This document shows, piece by piece, positions 10,978 to 20,561 of a stretch of DNA of 64,000 bases. Numbering within the stretch: position 1 is the stretch's first letter; each line of letters starts with the position of its first letter. Both the position numbers and the translations under genes were made by a program. Under the pieces are notes generated by a model. The model saw only the letters and a list, made by a program, of their open reading frames with translations, did no database searches and was not told where the DNA came from. Source of the stretch: Saccharomycodes ludwigii (taxonomy: Eukaryota; Ascomycota; Saccharomycetes; Saccharomycodales; Saccharomycodaceae); the NCBI RefSeq assembly GCF_020623625.1, contig NC_060205.1:1233501-1297500 (forward strand), written 5' to 3'.

Positions 10978-11604
10978 ATGAATCGTCAACCGTTATCATA
11001 CACTCCAGTTTATGTTACTGATGTTAAACCCGACGTAACGTCTTTAGATGAAGATTTAAAAAAGTTGAGAGATTCTAAATTTACACAACAAAATATCGAC
11101 GAGATCCGGTATTGGATGTTTAACCAAATTCTAAAAGAGTCACCAAGTACAGAGGAAAATTTATTGGATTTGCTAAAGGATGGAACAGTTTTGTGCAGAT
11201 TAGCCAATAAACTAATTGAAAATGATTCAAGTTTTAATCCAATAAAATGGAAATGCAGTAAGATACCGTTTATTCAAATGGAGCAAATTTCCTTATTCTT
11301 ACAATTTTGTAAACAATACGGAGTTCCAGAGGATGAATTGTTTCAAACAGTGGACCTATTTGAGAAAAAAGATCCTGCACAAGTTTATCAAACCATTAAA
11401 TCTTTGAGTAGATATGCTAATCTAAAAAATCCCTCTTTGTTTCCCGTTATTGGTCCAAAATTGACAAAGAAAAAGCCACCTGTAAAACACAAGCCCGATT
11501 ATTTGAGCAAAACTACTTGGAGCACCATTGAATATGGATATATGGGCGGTTCTAATCAAACAACTGAACATATAAGTTTTGGAAAAAAAAGAGATATTGT
11601 GTAG
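10978..11604 (+). CDS. SCP1: Transgelin/calponin-like actin-bundling protein Scp1
   Basis: 208 residues (yeast Scp1: 200). A single calponin-homology domain spans about 45-155, with landmarks LLDLLKDGTVLCRLANKL, QMEQISLFLQFCKQYGVPEDELFQTVDLFE and SLSRYA. The short C-terminal calponin-like repeat is present (WSTIEYGYMGGSNQTTE), ending in KKRDIV as in yeast. Scp1 cross-links F-actin in cortical patches and helps stabilise the actin cytoskeleton. Orientation and neighbours (RAD17 downstream) match YOR367W-YOR368W. Confidence 0.96.
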   Translation: MNRQPLSYTPVYVTDVKPDVTSLDEDLKKLRDSKFTQQNIDEIRYWMFNQILKESPSTEENLLDLLKDGTVLCRLANKLIENDSSFNPIKWKCSKIPFIQMEQISLFLQFCKQYGVPEDELFQTVDLFEKKDPAQVYQTIKSLSRYANLKNPSLFPVIGPKLTKKKPPVKHKPDYLSKTTWSTIEYGYMGGSNQTTEHISFGKKRDIV

Positions 11605-11843
11605 AAGGGTTACTTTAATTCGTTTCTTTTTTTTTTTTTTTTTTTTTTTTTTTCTTTTTTTGACAAAGTGATATCTTTATCGTTTTTATATAAAAATGTT
11701 ATCAGGTCTAAAATTTAGTTTTATCCTTTTTTGTTTTTTTCATTATAATTAAACAAACTTTTTTTTTTATTTTTTTTTTTCCTTCTGTAGGAATAGTAGG
11801 GGAAAAAAAAAAAAAAGATTAAAACCAAATAAGCTATGGATCA
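11605..11843. other. Short intergenic, SCP1 to RAD17
   Basis: Tandem genes separated by 239 bases dominated by T-runs (11625-11660, 11759-11780) that probably act as both 3'-end signal and poly(dT) promoter element for RAD17. Confidence 0.5.
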
Positions 11844-13091
11844 ATGATTGAAAATAACATATTATTTAGCGCTACTACCGTTCATTTAGAACATATCACT
11901 ACAGCTTTAAGCTGCTTGGTACCATTTGGATTAAAACAAGATATACTCATAATTATAGATGAAGATGGGCTATCATTTGCCACGGAAAATAATCATATCA
12001 TCAAAATACATTTGTTTTTATCAAAAGAACTATTTATGATGTACAGTTATGATAAGGCCAAACAACCTTATACTAAGGTTTGCGTTAAATTGAACCATAT
12101 TCTTGATAGTGTTAATATAGTTAATAGGGATTATTCAAATACTAATAGTACTAATGGTAATAACAGTGGTGGTATCATAAGTAATAAAGATGATGTAGTC
12201 GAGTGTACGTTATCATACAATGGAGAAGGTACACCATTTGTCTTTATTTTTGAAGACTCTATGATTACCGAGAGAGTAGAATACTCCACGTATTTAATAA
12301 GAGATTTAGATACCACCGGCTTGGAGTTAGATGTCGAAAATTTAGAATTTGAGTGTATTATCAAGGGAGATGTTCTACATAATGCATTACTAGATTTGAA
12401 AGAATTGGATTGTAAAGAATGCTTTCTCTATGTGAGCTTAAATTCTAATTATAGCACAGGTAGGAAAATGGCAGTGGTGGCACTCATTGCTAAAAATGAC
12501 CAACTAGGGGTATCTAAAATTTTGTTGCCAAGCGAAAAATCTATTATAGAAAAATTAGAAATTTATGATAGAAATGATCCCACAGTTATAGCCTCTGATA
12601 TTCCTTCTATCTGTTCTTTTAACTTTAATAATTTTGATAAGATAAGAAAAAGCGTTAAAGTAGCTAGTAAAGTATTGATACGGAAAGATCATAAGGGTTT
12701 AGTGAATATAAATATATTGAGTCAAACAAATGATTTGTTGATTTCAGACATCAAACGAAAATCAGGAGGCGTCACAAAAAACAGAAATAGCAACAACAAC
12801 AACAACAACTATAATAATAATAGTAACAATGTTTTGCCTAAGGATTACCCAGGTATTGTTATTGATATCAGTATTTTAGAAAATTCCACCGAAATAGACT
12901 TTGGAGAATTACAATTGGTCATGGCCGATAACGCCAGCCTTTACAACCCCTCGTTGATGATGCAATCAATTAAAAGGAAACGCATTTATGATCCTTCCGC
13001 AAGTGGCTATTTTACTACATCTCAAAAACAAAGGAAGTCTTCATCAAAGCAATCGGACAGCAAAAATTCAGAGGTTCCCTTATTCTTTTGA
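11844..13091 (+). CDS. RAD17: DNA-damage checkpoint clamp subunit Rad17 (9-1-1 complex, Rad1 homologue)
   Basis: 415 residues (S. cerevisiae Rad17: 401). The N-terminus resembles Rad1/Rad17 clamp subunits: FSATTVHLEHITTALSCLVP, then a strand pattern with DILIIIDEDGLSFATENN. This is a PCNA-like fold, loaded with Ddc1 and Mec3 at damaged DNA to activate Mec1. Two PCNA-like halves occupy about 1-150 and 160-300. An Asn-rich insert (about 315-335) and a Ser/Lys-rich tail follow. Clamp proteins diverge strongly, so identity rests on the start, the length and the position between SCP1 and RPS12, exactly as YOR368W. Confidence 0.9.
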   Translation: MIENNILFSATTVHLEHITTALSCLVPFGLKQDILIIIDEDGLSFATENNHIIKIHLFLSKELFMMYSYDKAKQPYTKVCVKLNHILDSVNIVNRDYSNTNSTNGNNSGGIISNKDDVVECTLSYNGEGTPFVFIFEDSMITERVEYSTYLIRDLDTTGLELDVENLEFECIIKGDVLHNALLDLKELDCKECFLYVSLNSNYSTGRKMAVVALIAKNDQLGVSKILLPSEKSIIEKLEIYDRNDPTVIASDIPSICSFNFNNFDKIRKSVKVASKVLIRKDHKGLVNINILSQTNDLLISDIKRKSGGVTKNRNSNNNNNNYNNNSNNVLPKDYPGIVIDISILENSTEIDFGELQLVMADNASLYNPSLMMQSIKRKRIYDPSASGYFTTSQKQRKSSSKQSDSKNSEVPLFF

Positions 13092-13311
13092 CCACAAATG
13101 CAATAGTATAAAATTCAGCCAAGCCCTAGTGACTGACGCTAAGAAAGATGCATACATTCACATGATCCAAAGAAAAAGAAAACTACAATATCCTTTTGTA
13201 CGTAAAATATATATTTATAAATATGTATGAAATACTGTACAAAAAAAAATTAATCTAAAAAAAAACTTAATGATATTTAAAATATACACTATTTATTTAA
13301 TTTAAACTAAT

Positions 13312-13755
13312 CTATTGTTGGGAGAAATGTTCCAAAACAATTTGTCTTTCTTCAGTATCAGCACCCCAGCTCTTGACAACAACAACTGAAGCACCAACAA
13401 CCTTTCTGGCGTTACCTTCACGGTCAATCTTACCTAAACCGGCCCATTCACCCAATTGCTTAGCATCAGCAACCTTAACAACTGGAACTGGGTGTTCTGG
13501 GTCATTAGCCAAACCTTCAACCAATTTGGTGATTTGTTCTTCGGTAACAGAGTCAACCAAAACAACCAATTGAGCTTCACCTCTAGTCAAAGCCTTGGCA
13601 GATTCTCTCAAACCTCTGGCCAAACCATCGTGAACCAAAGCAGTTCTCAAAACAACCTTCAAAGCATCCTCAATAGTGATAGCTTGAGATTCAACGGCAA
13701 CTTCTTGGACTTCTTCAATTTCTTGGATTTCTTGAACTTCTTCAACGTCAGACAT
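13312..13755 (-). CDS. RPS12: 40S ribosomal protein S12 (eS12)
   Basis: 147 residues (yeast: 143). An acidic N-terminal extension rich in Val, Glu and Gln (about 1-24) precedes the eS12 core: ITIEDALKVVLRTALVHDGL, ESAKALTRGEAQLVVLVDS, VPVVKVADAKQLGEWAGLGK, ending in the conserved VVKSWGADTEERQ. It belongs to the L7Ae/L30e/S12e superfamily and sits in the beak of the small subunit. Codon choice is strongly biased towards preferred codons (few TTA, many TTG and AAC), unlike its neighbours, as expected for high expression. Uninterrupted frame. Lies between RAD17 and MRS6 as in S. cerevisiae. Confidence 0.98.
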   Translation of the reverse strand: MSDVEEVQEIQEIEEVQEVAVESQAITIEDALKVVLRTALVHDGLARGLRESAKALTRGEAQLVVLVDSVTEEQITKLVEGLANDPEHPVPVVKVADAKQLGEWAGLGKIDREGNARKVVGASVVVVKSWGADTEERQIVLEHFSQQ

Positions 13756-13979
13756 TTTGTATTTTTATATGACTTCTTCGACAGTGGTACTGCTCCGTGA
13801 TGAATTTTGTTAAACACTTTTAAAAATAATTTTGGAAATAAATCTTTTGTATAAAACAATCTATAGAAGGTTAAAGAGATGAGTATCAAACATAAACTTA
13901 ACAAATAACAAATATTTTTATGAAAAAAAAAAACAAACTGTAAAGTAATTTTACACTCAATTATTGAGTATATTTTATT

Positions 13980-14010
<31 letters not shown>

Positions 14011-14574
14011 CCTAAAAAATTTCAGATATAATAAAAATTAACAATTTTTTTTATTCTTTAACAAAGTACGTAGAAACCTTTTATAAAAGTTACAGATGTT
14101 TTAAAAAGATTTTTTTTTCCTATTTTATACAAAAAAAAATATTATTATAATTAAAAAAATAAAAACAAGTTATATATATATAATTATGTACAGATGTTTC
14201 GTCTCAAAATTACTTTTAAAAAATAAATGAAAATATAACACGCCCTTTTGTGGGGCAAGACTTTTTTTCCTTTTTTTTTTTTTTTTTTTTTTTTTTGTTT
14301 TCCATCGTAAAAAAACAAAATTAAGATAAACAAGTATTTGGTCAATAAAAACAATGTATTAAAATATAATAAATATTAAGGTTTTTTTTTGTTTTTTTTT
14401 TATCTCTTCTTTCTCACGACACTAAAAAGTAGAATATATTGAAAAGGTTGGATATTTTCAAAAAAAAATAAAGAATGCACTTTAATTAGTTTTGGAAGAA
14501 TCATGTCGCCAGCGAGTAGAGTCGTCATTATTGTGTGTTTCCTTATTGTAAACCTTCTTGTCATCAATATTGTT
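13756..14574. other. Intergenic, RPS12 promoter / MRS6 3' flank
   Basis: Upstream region of RPS12 (minus strand) followed by the 3' flank of MRS6. Very long T-runs on the plus strand at 13985-14010 and 14270-14296, i.e. poly(dA:dT) elements as is common upstream of ribosomal protein genes. I see no clear Rap1 site. No further gene. Confidence 0.5.
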
Positions 14575-16350
14575 TTAATTCTTCATTATAATATCATCCT
14601 CTTCACCTTCATCATCTGTAATGGCAGATTCGGAATAGCTCATCCGATTGTTATTAGTAGTAGTAATATCCTCATCCTCAAAATCAACATCAAAGAAATC
14701 ATCATCACTTCCAACTATCGTTTCATATAAAACTTTTGCAGCGGTGATAGCTCCATCATAGGATATCTCTGAAGATGGCATGGGTGAATATATCACACCG
14801 TTATCTTTATTACCATTGGTAGTATCATCTGTTGTATCTTTTTTCTGTGTCTTAAATATCTCAGGCTGAGCGATGGAAAACGGACACGTGGATGTGTACT
14901 GTTCAAAATAACATTTCATTAAAATTTTAGGTTCCACAAGTTCGTTCAACTCTTCCTTCAAATATTTTTCATTAATGACTGGAGAACCTGTTTTATTATC
15001 AAACTTAACAACATTGTCATCTACTTCAATACTCTCTCTTGAAATACTTTTTAACATTGTTTTTAAAGCTAGATCTAGCAGCCTCTTACCGTTTTCACCC
15101 TTTTCGACACTTGTTAGATACCATAAGCTTGTTCCCTGAGGACAAATTTCACTATTGGATCCAAATATAATTGCTTGTACGGCTTCAAAATTTTCTCCAT
15201 TTAGAGAACCGGGTGGAAACACAACTACAGTAGCAGATTCCTGTTCACCAAACCATTGTTTGCAATCTTTCTCTATTGCAACAACCAATCTATGTATCTT
15301 ATAATTTTGTTTCGGGATATTTTTACTTTTGGGATCTGGTGTTTGTGTTGGTGATACCACAACTCTTTCGCTAACATGCACCTTACTTCCATCTGAAAAT
15401 TTGACTATTTTGGTTGTTGGATCGTAACTTTCCAAAGCAGTATTTAGTTTATATGTAGCACCACCAACAGCTGCAGATCTGCAAAAACCTTGTGATATTT
15501 CGCCAGCACTGCCGTATTTACTGAAAAGAACTGGGAATGCACCATATATATCAAAACTTGCCAAATAACGACGTATTCTCTGGAGACATTGGGGTGTGGC
15601 TACATCGTTATTATAACATAAGCCAATACTAAAAATCAATTCACTACTTTGTGTTTGATTTAATTTAAATTTTTCTGATAGAAATTCAGCCATAGACTTA
15701 TTTGAATAACCCTCCCATATTTCTGGATAGTTTTCCCAATTCAGTACAAATTTTAAAAATCTCATTAAATTTCTTTTAGTCATTAACGGAATTGTTTGGT
15801 CTGTAAATATTTCTTGTTTAGTGTTTGTTAATTTTTCAAAGGAATCATTCTCAAAAGTATGGAAGTTGGATAATGGCATAAATTCCATATATTGATAAAC
15901 TCTGCTTTTAACTAACAACGTCAACATGTCGGATTGGGCAAATAATACTTTAGGCACCAAATCAATTCCAAAATCTCTTGACGCGTAATTTTTGCCAATT
16001 TTATCGGAAGATACATATATTTGGGCATTAGTGTAAAATGGTATTAGTCCCTTATTAACATTGCGGACCCATTGCGTCAGTTGTTCAATGGTTAGAGTTG
16101 GTGTGGTATCCCCATAATATTCATTTTTATCAATATGCAAAACATGAGAACCTTGCCAGGATAAAGCTGCTGCTAATATACTTTGTATCAAGCCTGTTCC
16201 TACAATCACTACATCCACCTCTTCAGGAGTCTTCTCTGGGAGTGGATCCTCCATCCCAGCCAGATGAGGTATAATCATTGGCGATTCTTTACCGATAAAT
16301 GAAGGTTTACGTTCAGCCATAGAAGCTCTACGTTCTTTCACCACAGCCAT
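14575..16350 (-). CDS. MRS6: Rab escort protein Mrs6 (REP)
   Basis: 591 residues (yeast Mrs6: 603). GDI/REP superfamily protein that presents newly made Rab GTPases (Sec4, Ypt1) to geranylgeranyl transferase II and delivers them to membranes. The N-terminal dinucleotide-binding-like motif DVVIVGTGLIQSILAAALSW (about 46-65) is followed by VLHIDKNEYYGD. Later motifs include NYASRDFGIDLVPKVLFAQS, the YMEF block, GFCRSAAVGGATYKLN and the acidic C-terminal tail with DDDFFDVDFEDED. A charged leader of about 40 residues precedes the fold. Position between RPS12 and GPB1 equals YOR370C. Confidence 0.95.
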   Translation of the reverse strand: MAVVKERRASMAERKPSFIGKESPMIIPHLAGMEDPLPEKTPEEVDVVIVGTGLIQSILAAALSWQGSHVLHIDKNEYYGDTTPTLTIEQLTQWVRNVNKGLIPFYTNAQIYVSSDKIGKNYASRDFGIDLVPKVLFAQSDMLTLLVKSRVYQYMEFMPLSNFHTFENDSFEKLTNTKQEIFTDQTIPLMTKRNLMRFLKFVLNWENYPEIWEGYSNKSMAEFLSEKFKLNQTQSSELIFSIGLCYNNDVATPQCLQRIRRYLASFDIYGAFPVLFSKYGSAGEISQGFCRSAAVGGATYKLNTALESYDPTTKIVKFSDGSKVHVSERVVVSPTQTPDPKSKNIPKQNYKIHRLVVAIEKDCKQWFGEQESATVVVFPPGSLNGENFEAVQAIIFGSNSEICPQGTSLWYLTSVEKGENGKRLLDLALKTMLKSISRESIEVDDNVVKFDNKTGSPVINEKYLKEELNELVEPKILMKCYFEQYTSTCPFSIAQPEIFKTQKKDTTDDTTNGNKDNGVIYSPMPSSEISYDGAITAAKVLYETIVGSDDDFFDVDFEDEDITTTNNNRMSYSESAITDDEGEEDDIIMKN

Positions 16351-16977
16351 TTCTTGTTATTGCTGAGGTATGTTTGCTCTTTCTTTTAAGGGGGGGAAAA
16401 AAAAAAAAAAAAAAAAAATAACAGAAACTTTATTTGAGTAATAAAATGAAGAAATAAAATTAAAAAAATTTTTTTCGTGTTCGCATGAAAAAAAAAAATT
16501 ATATATATTAGTAGTAGCAACCACAGCACGCAAATTATTTGTCATTTAAATTATTTGTGATTTCCATTGTGGTTAAATTTATTGTATTCTTTCCTCTTTT
16601 CTTGTAATGTAGAGCACAGTTTCTGCATGTGTTTCTGAGTATTTTCTGGACTAATAAGTCTTTATAATATATGCATCACCATTACTAGACATAATTAGGA
16701 GTCCTATGACCATTTCAAATTAAATTTATTGATATAACTGAAAACGTTTTAGAAAGCTCCATTGTCTGAAACATAAAAATATCTTGAGAAAAAAAATAAA
16801 TAGCAAGTTTTTGATAGTTAAGTTGAAGTTAGTAACGTATACATGCGAAGGAAAACAAGATTATAAAGGAAGAAGAAAAAAAAAAAGAAAAAAAGAGGAA
16901 ACTCAAGCCATACAACGGGGGGAGGGAAGATATATATATTAACGAACCGGTTACTACATGAATAAAAAAAATAAAAA

Positions 16978-17030
<53 letters not shown>

Positions 17031-17072
17031 GAAAACCTAATAATAATACAATGTGTATTCCTTCCTCTTTCC
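16351..17072. other. Intergenic, MRS6 promoter / GPB1 3' flank
   Basis: MRS6 upstream sequence and the 3' flank of GPB1 (both minus). Contains an A-run at 16396-16418 and an AAT microsatellite at about 16979-17031 (some 17-18 units). No gene seen. Confidence 0.55.
16979..17031. repeat. AAT trinucleotide microsatellite
   Basis: About 53 bases of uninterrupted AAT/TAA repeat in non-coding DNA just beyond the GPB1 stop codon. Confidence 0.95.
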
Positions 17073-19466
17073 TTAATCTCTTTTAGGAGAAACCGTAGGA
17101 ACTATCATAGCCACCAATCCTCCATTCAAGAACTGTTTCTGTTCATATTTTGTATATCCGCCCTTATTATCGTCTTCCTTGTCTTTTTTGGCTATGTTAT
17201 ACACAAAAACACCACCCACATAGAAAAAAACATCACTGGCGTAGACGGCGGGTGCCATTATCTGTAAATAATCTGTGTTCTGAACAACTGTATCCAGTGA
17301 ATTTATATTTTTTATTGTTCTTGTTGGCAAATGGATAACACCCAACAAAGAATTTATCACATTTGTCGACTCATAATTTTTAAATTCGTCCCTTAAACCA
17401 CCAAATACTATAAGATACTCACCAATAGAAAATATACTGTGTGCTGAAATCTTGAAATCTATATTCGATAAAGTACCCTTATTTTTATCATGACAATGAA
17501 TTTGAATCTCTGTCCACTTCCCGGTATTCACATCAAACACCCACAAATCGCCTAAGGTGGTTTCGGTGTTAGTGCCACCTTGTATAATTATCGCTGAGCT
17601 ATCAGTATCATCCTGATCCAAGTTGTCCTCGCTGCTCTCCTCGCTAAATGAATTTTTAGATCCATAAGATGAAGTATTCATATTAAATTCACTGACATCT
17701 ACCCCCTTCTTGTGACTTTTTATACTGCCTGTTGTCGAATCAGTTCCAGTATGAAATAGATTTATCATGGTAAATTTTTCCTCCAACTTTTTCAATATGT
17801 TTTTACTGAGCTCTGTATCATACAAATATTTTTTATTTACTGCTTGAGAAGCGTGGAAACCCCTTGCCGGTGGCCAATTATCTTCATTTGATGTATATGG
17901 GAACATTGTCGCAATAGCTGTTTCCGCAAATTTGTAATAAAATTTTCTCCCGCGGCTAACGACAGGTATCCTAACTGCCCATATATCGTTTAAAGGTTCA
18001 TAACGGTCTTGTACTTGTTTGTAGCCGCCCATAATGTATAGTGTCAATGCGATATGCACTTTTCCATTGTTATTGCCATTGTTATTGCCATTGTTATTGC
18101 CATTGTTATTGCCATTGTTATTGCCATTATTATTGCCATTAATATAATTATCTTGAGGCGTGTGTAATGGAGATAAGGGACGCTGAAAACCGGTAGTTTG
18201 TGAATAAAAGGAGTTGCCATTATTATTATTACCAAGATTATTCTTGATGCTGACTTGAGTGTGGCCGAATCTAGGGACTGTGGTGGGATAAGAAAAATAT
18301 TGTGTTGGTTCAGCGACCAATTCGATCTTAGTAAAGTTGTATGTATAAGTGTCTAAAATATAGCCTGTATTGTTGATCAACGATCTTACTTTTAAGAAAA
18401 AATTGCCAGTGACAGGATTGACTTTACTCTCTGTAATAATTTCCAAACCACCATAATAAAAAATATGGCGTTCAGTCAACTTGGAACCAGTTAAACAAAT
18501 TAGGGGAGGCGGTATTGTCCCCTTTGGCGTCACCTTTTTGCAGTAATTTGTGTTTGAGTCAAATACATATATTTTATTGTTTCCAATTAACGATGGATTA
18601 TTAACAATTTCAGGATCCAAAGGTTTAGGTAAATTTTTAACGCCATCTACGTAATACTTTTTTAAAAAATTTGGTTCCTCATCCACTAGGTGTGAGTACT
18701 CATATATCGGGCGTAAACCGCCAAAAATGAAAATTTTATCGCGTAATTCTACAGCAGAATGATAAACCAATGAAGGTAACTTTTTCTCGCCAACTAAAGT
18801 TGGCAAATAGGTACACCCACCAAAAACATTGTCCACCTTATAGCTAAGTAATTTATTTTTACTGAATAACGAATATGTTGTCTCCAAAGTTATCTCGGGT
18901 AAATTATTGACACTAACGGCATCTTCTTTGGCTTTATCAAAAAAAGCTTCTTTATTATATGTAATTGGTGTCCATAAATTATGACTTAGTTGGTGCTCTG
19001 CCAGATTTTCAGAACGATTTTTTAATTTGCTATAATAATTCAAATAAAATTTCGTATTTAATTGTAATGAAGACTTTGTACTTTCATCCAAAGTTTCGTA
19101 TATACTCTGTAAAGTTGAATTCGGTTTTGTATGAGAAATATGTACGTTAGCTAAAATACCCTTTAAAATATTTTCCTCAAAGATGGCAGGATCAATGTTG
19201 GACGAAGTTGTTGACAGATTGGAGAATGTTGAGGAATTATTACTTATTGCACTGTTTTTTCTTGAATTCCGATCATAAGAAATTTTATTCAGATAATAAT
19301 TGTCTAGATCTTTGATAGTTTTTAGTTTCTGTTGTTCAAAAGTTACATAATTGTCCGCTTCTAATCCTGCAAAATAGTTTATTAGATATCGTATAGGTTT
19401 GTAGTGGTTGGAAAAGGTAGAGGTATTATTGAAATCCAAGTTATAGGATGTTTGCTGGTGTTCCAT
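17073..19466 (-). CDS. GPB1: Kelch-repeat Gbeta-mimic protein Gpb1/Gpb2 (Krh)
   Basis: A 797-residue Kelch-repeat protein. Kelch-like blades are visible: YHSAVELRDKIFIFGGLRP (about 232-250), ERHIFYYGGLEII (about 330), RFGHTQVSIK, LTLYIMGGYKQVQDRYEPLNDIWAVRI, IIIQGGTNTETTLGDLWVFDV and the C-terminal YLIVFGGLRDEF. Asn/Gly and Ser-rich inserts interrupt the propeller. In yeast, Gpb1 and Gpb2 (Krh2/Krh1) bind Gpa2 and Ira1/2 and damp the cAMP-PKA pathway. Here there is one gene in the place of both YOR371C and YAL056W. The family call relies on the Kelch pattern plus the exact position between MRS6 and NDD1. Confidence 0.85.
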   Translation of the reverse strand: MEHQQTSYNLDFNNTSTFSNHYKPIRYLINYFAGLEADNYVTFEQQKLKTIKDLDNYYLNKISYDRNSRKNSAISNNSSTFSNLSTTSSNIDPAIFEENILKGILANVHISHTKPNSTLQSIYETLDESTKSSLQLNTKFYLNYYSKLKNRSENLAEHQLSHNLWTPITYNKEAFFDKAKEDAVSVNNLPEITLETTYSLFSKNKLLSYKVDNVFGGCTYLPTLVGEKKLPSLVYHSAVELRDKIFIFGGLRPIYEYSHLVDEEPNFLKKYYVDGVKNLPKPLDPEIVNNPSLIGNNKIYVFDSNTNYCKKVTPKGTIPPPLICLTGSKLTERHIFYYGGLEIITESKVNPVTGNFFLKVRSLINNTGYILDTYTYNFTKIELVAEPTQYFSYPTTVPRFGHTQVSIKNNLGNNNNGNSFYSQTTGFQRPLSPLHTPQDNYINGNNNGNNNGNNNGNNNGNNNGNNNGKVHIALTLYIMGGYKQVQDRYEPLNDIWAVRIPVVSRGRKFYYKFAETAIATMFPYTSNEDNWPPARGFHASQAVNKKYLYDTELSKNILKKLEEKFTMINLFHTGTDSTTGSIKSHKKGVDVSEFNMNTSSYGSKNSFSEESSEDNLDQDDTDSSAIIIQGGTNTETTLGDLWVFDVNTGKWTEIQIHCHDKNKGTLSNIDFKISAHSIFSIGEYLIVFGGLRDEFKNYESTNVINSLLGVIHLPTRTIKNINSLDTVVQNTDYLQIMAPAVYASDVFFYVGGVFVYNIAKKDKEDDNKGGYTKYEQKQFLNGGLVAMIVPTVSPKRD
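18061..18138 (-). repeat. 12-bp coding minisatellite in GPB1
   Basis: About six copies of a 12-bp unit (plus strand CCATTGTTATTG) that encode the tetrapeptide Gly-Asn-Asn-Asn, in frame within GPB1 between Kelch blades. Units are nearly perfect, so copy number is likely variable. Being a multiple of three, changes keep the frame. Confidence 0.9.
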
Positions 19467-20515
19467 CGTTGTTCTTTTTTCTTTCCTTTGTATTTTATTT
19501 TGTTTTACTTTATAGTTTTAAATTTAGCGAGTCAAGTGGTAACTTTTTTTGCTGTATGGGGCACTAACGTTTTTTTTTTTTTTTTTTTTTTTTTGAGTTG
19601 ACAGCTTTATAACGAACGAAAATGTTAAAGAGGGAAGCAGGGAAAGGATAGTGATAATAATAATAATACTAAAAGCAAAAATGAGGTATTAAAGAAAATA
19701 TAACTTATTTAAAAAGTAGCTTACAATTCTACTGTTTTTATTACTATTTTCTTTTTTTTTTTTTTTTCTATTTTCCTTATCACTTTTTTGTTTGACTACT
19801 CTTTTTTTTTATAGCTAAAAGATAAATAAGCAAAGGGAAGAAAAAAGAAAAAAATAATTTTAGTAGGCAGGGGAGATATTACATACCAAAAGGGAAAAAA
19901 AAAAAAAAAAAAAAAAAAAGTTGGAAAAATGGTAGCAAAAAAAAAATAAAAATAAATAAATAAATAAATAAATACAAAAAGAAAAAGAAAAAGAAAAAGA
20001 AAAGGAAAAGGAAAAAAAAAAAAAGAAAAAAACAGGACTAAGCATAACAAGTATAATTTTCCGTGGATGGCATAGAACATCGCTTGCCAGGTTCATAATG
20101 CAAGGTTTCTTAACAGGATTGATTTGTTTGCTTATGCTTTATTTTTTGAACGTTGGTAATGATAATTCATCTTATTATTGTAATCCGTTCTATGAGAGCA
20201 CTGATTAAGATAACTGAAAAGACATCACGTAATTAATTAATATTATTAAAAAAGTACGTATTAATATTTAAAAAATATAACGTATAGAAACCAACTGTCC
20301 GTTAAATCAACTACCAAATACATTGCCGTAGCAACCTTGCTGTATTTTGCCCTTTTTTTTCGCCTTCTTTCAAATTTTTTTATCGGCTAACCGTTTCCAT
20401 CCCGTCCTTTTCCTTTATTTCACGCGCATATTAATCCTACAAGCTAGCTCTTTTTTTGTCTTAATTCTATAAATGAATAGACTGCAAAACATATAATTAA
20501 GCAGAATTAAAAAAC

Positions 20516-20546
<31 letters not shown>

Positions 20547-20561
20547 CATACATTTCTTTAA
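19467..20561. other. Intergenic, GPB1 promoter / NDD1 3' flank
   Basis: Contains T-runs at 19570-19594 and 19752-19767, A-runs at 19892-19918 and 20516-20543, an AAAT tetranucleotide repeat at about 19946-19977 and an AAAAAG/AAAAGG repeat at about 19977-20030. Frames over these are homopolymer artefacts. No gene recognised. Confidence 0.55.
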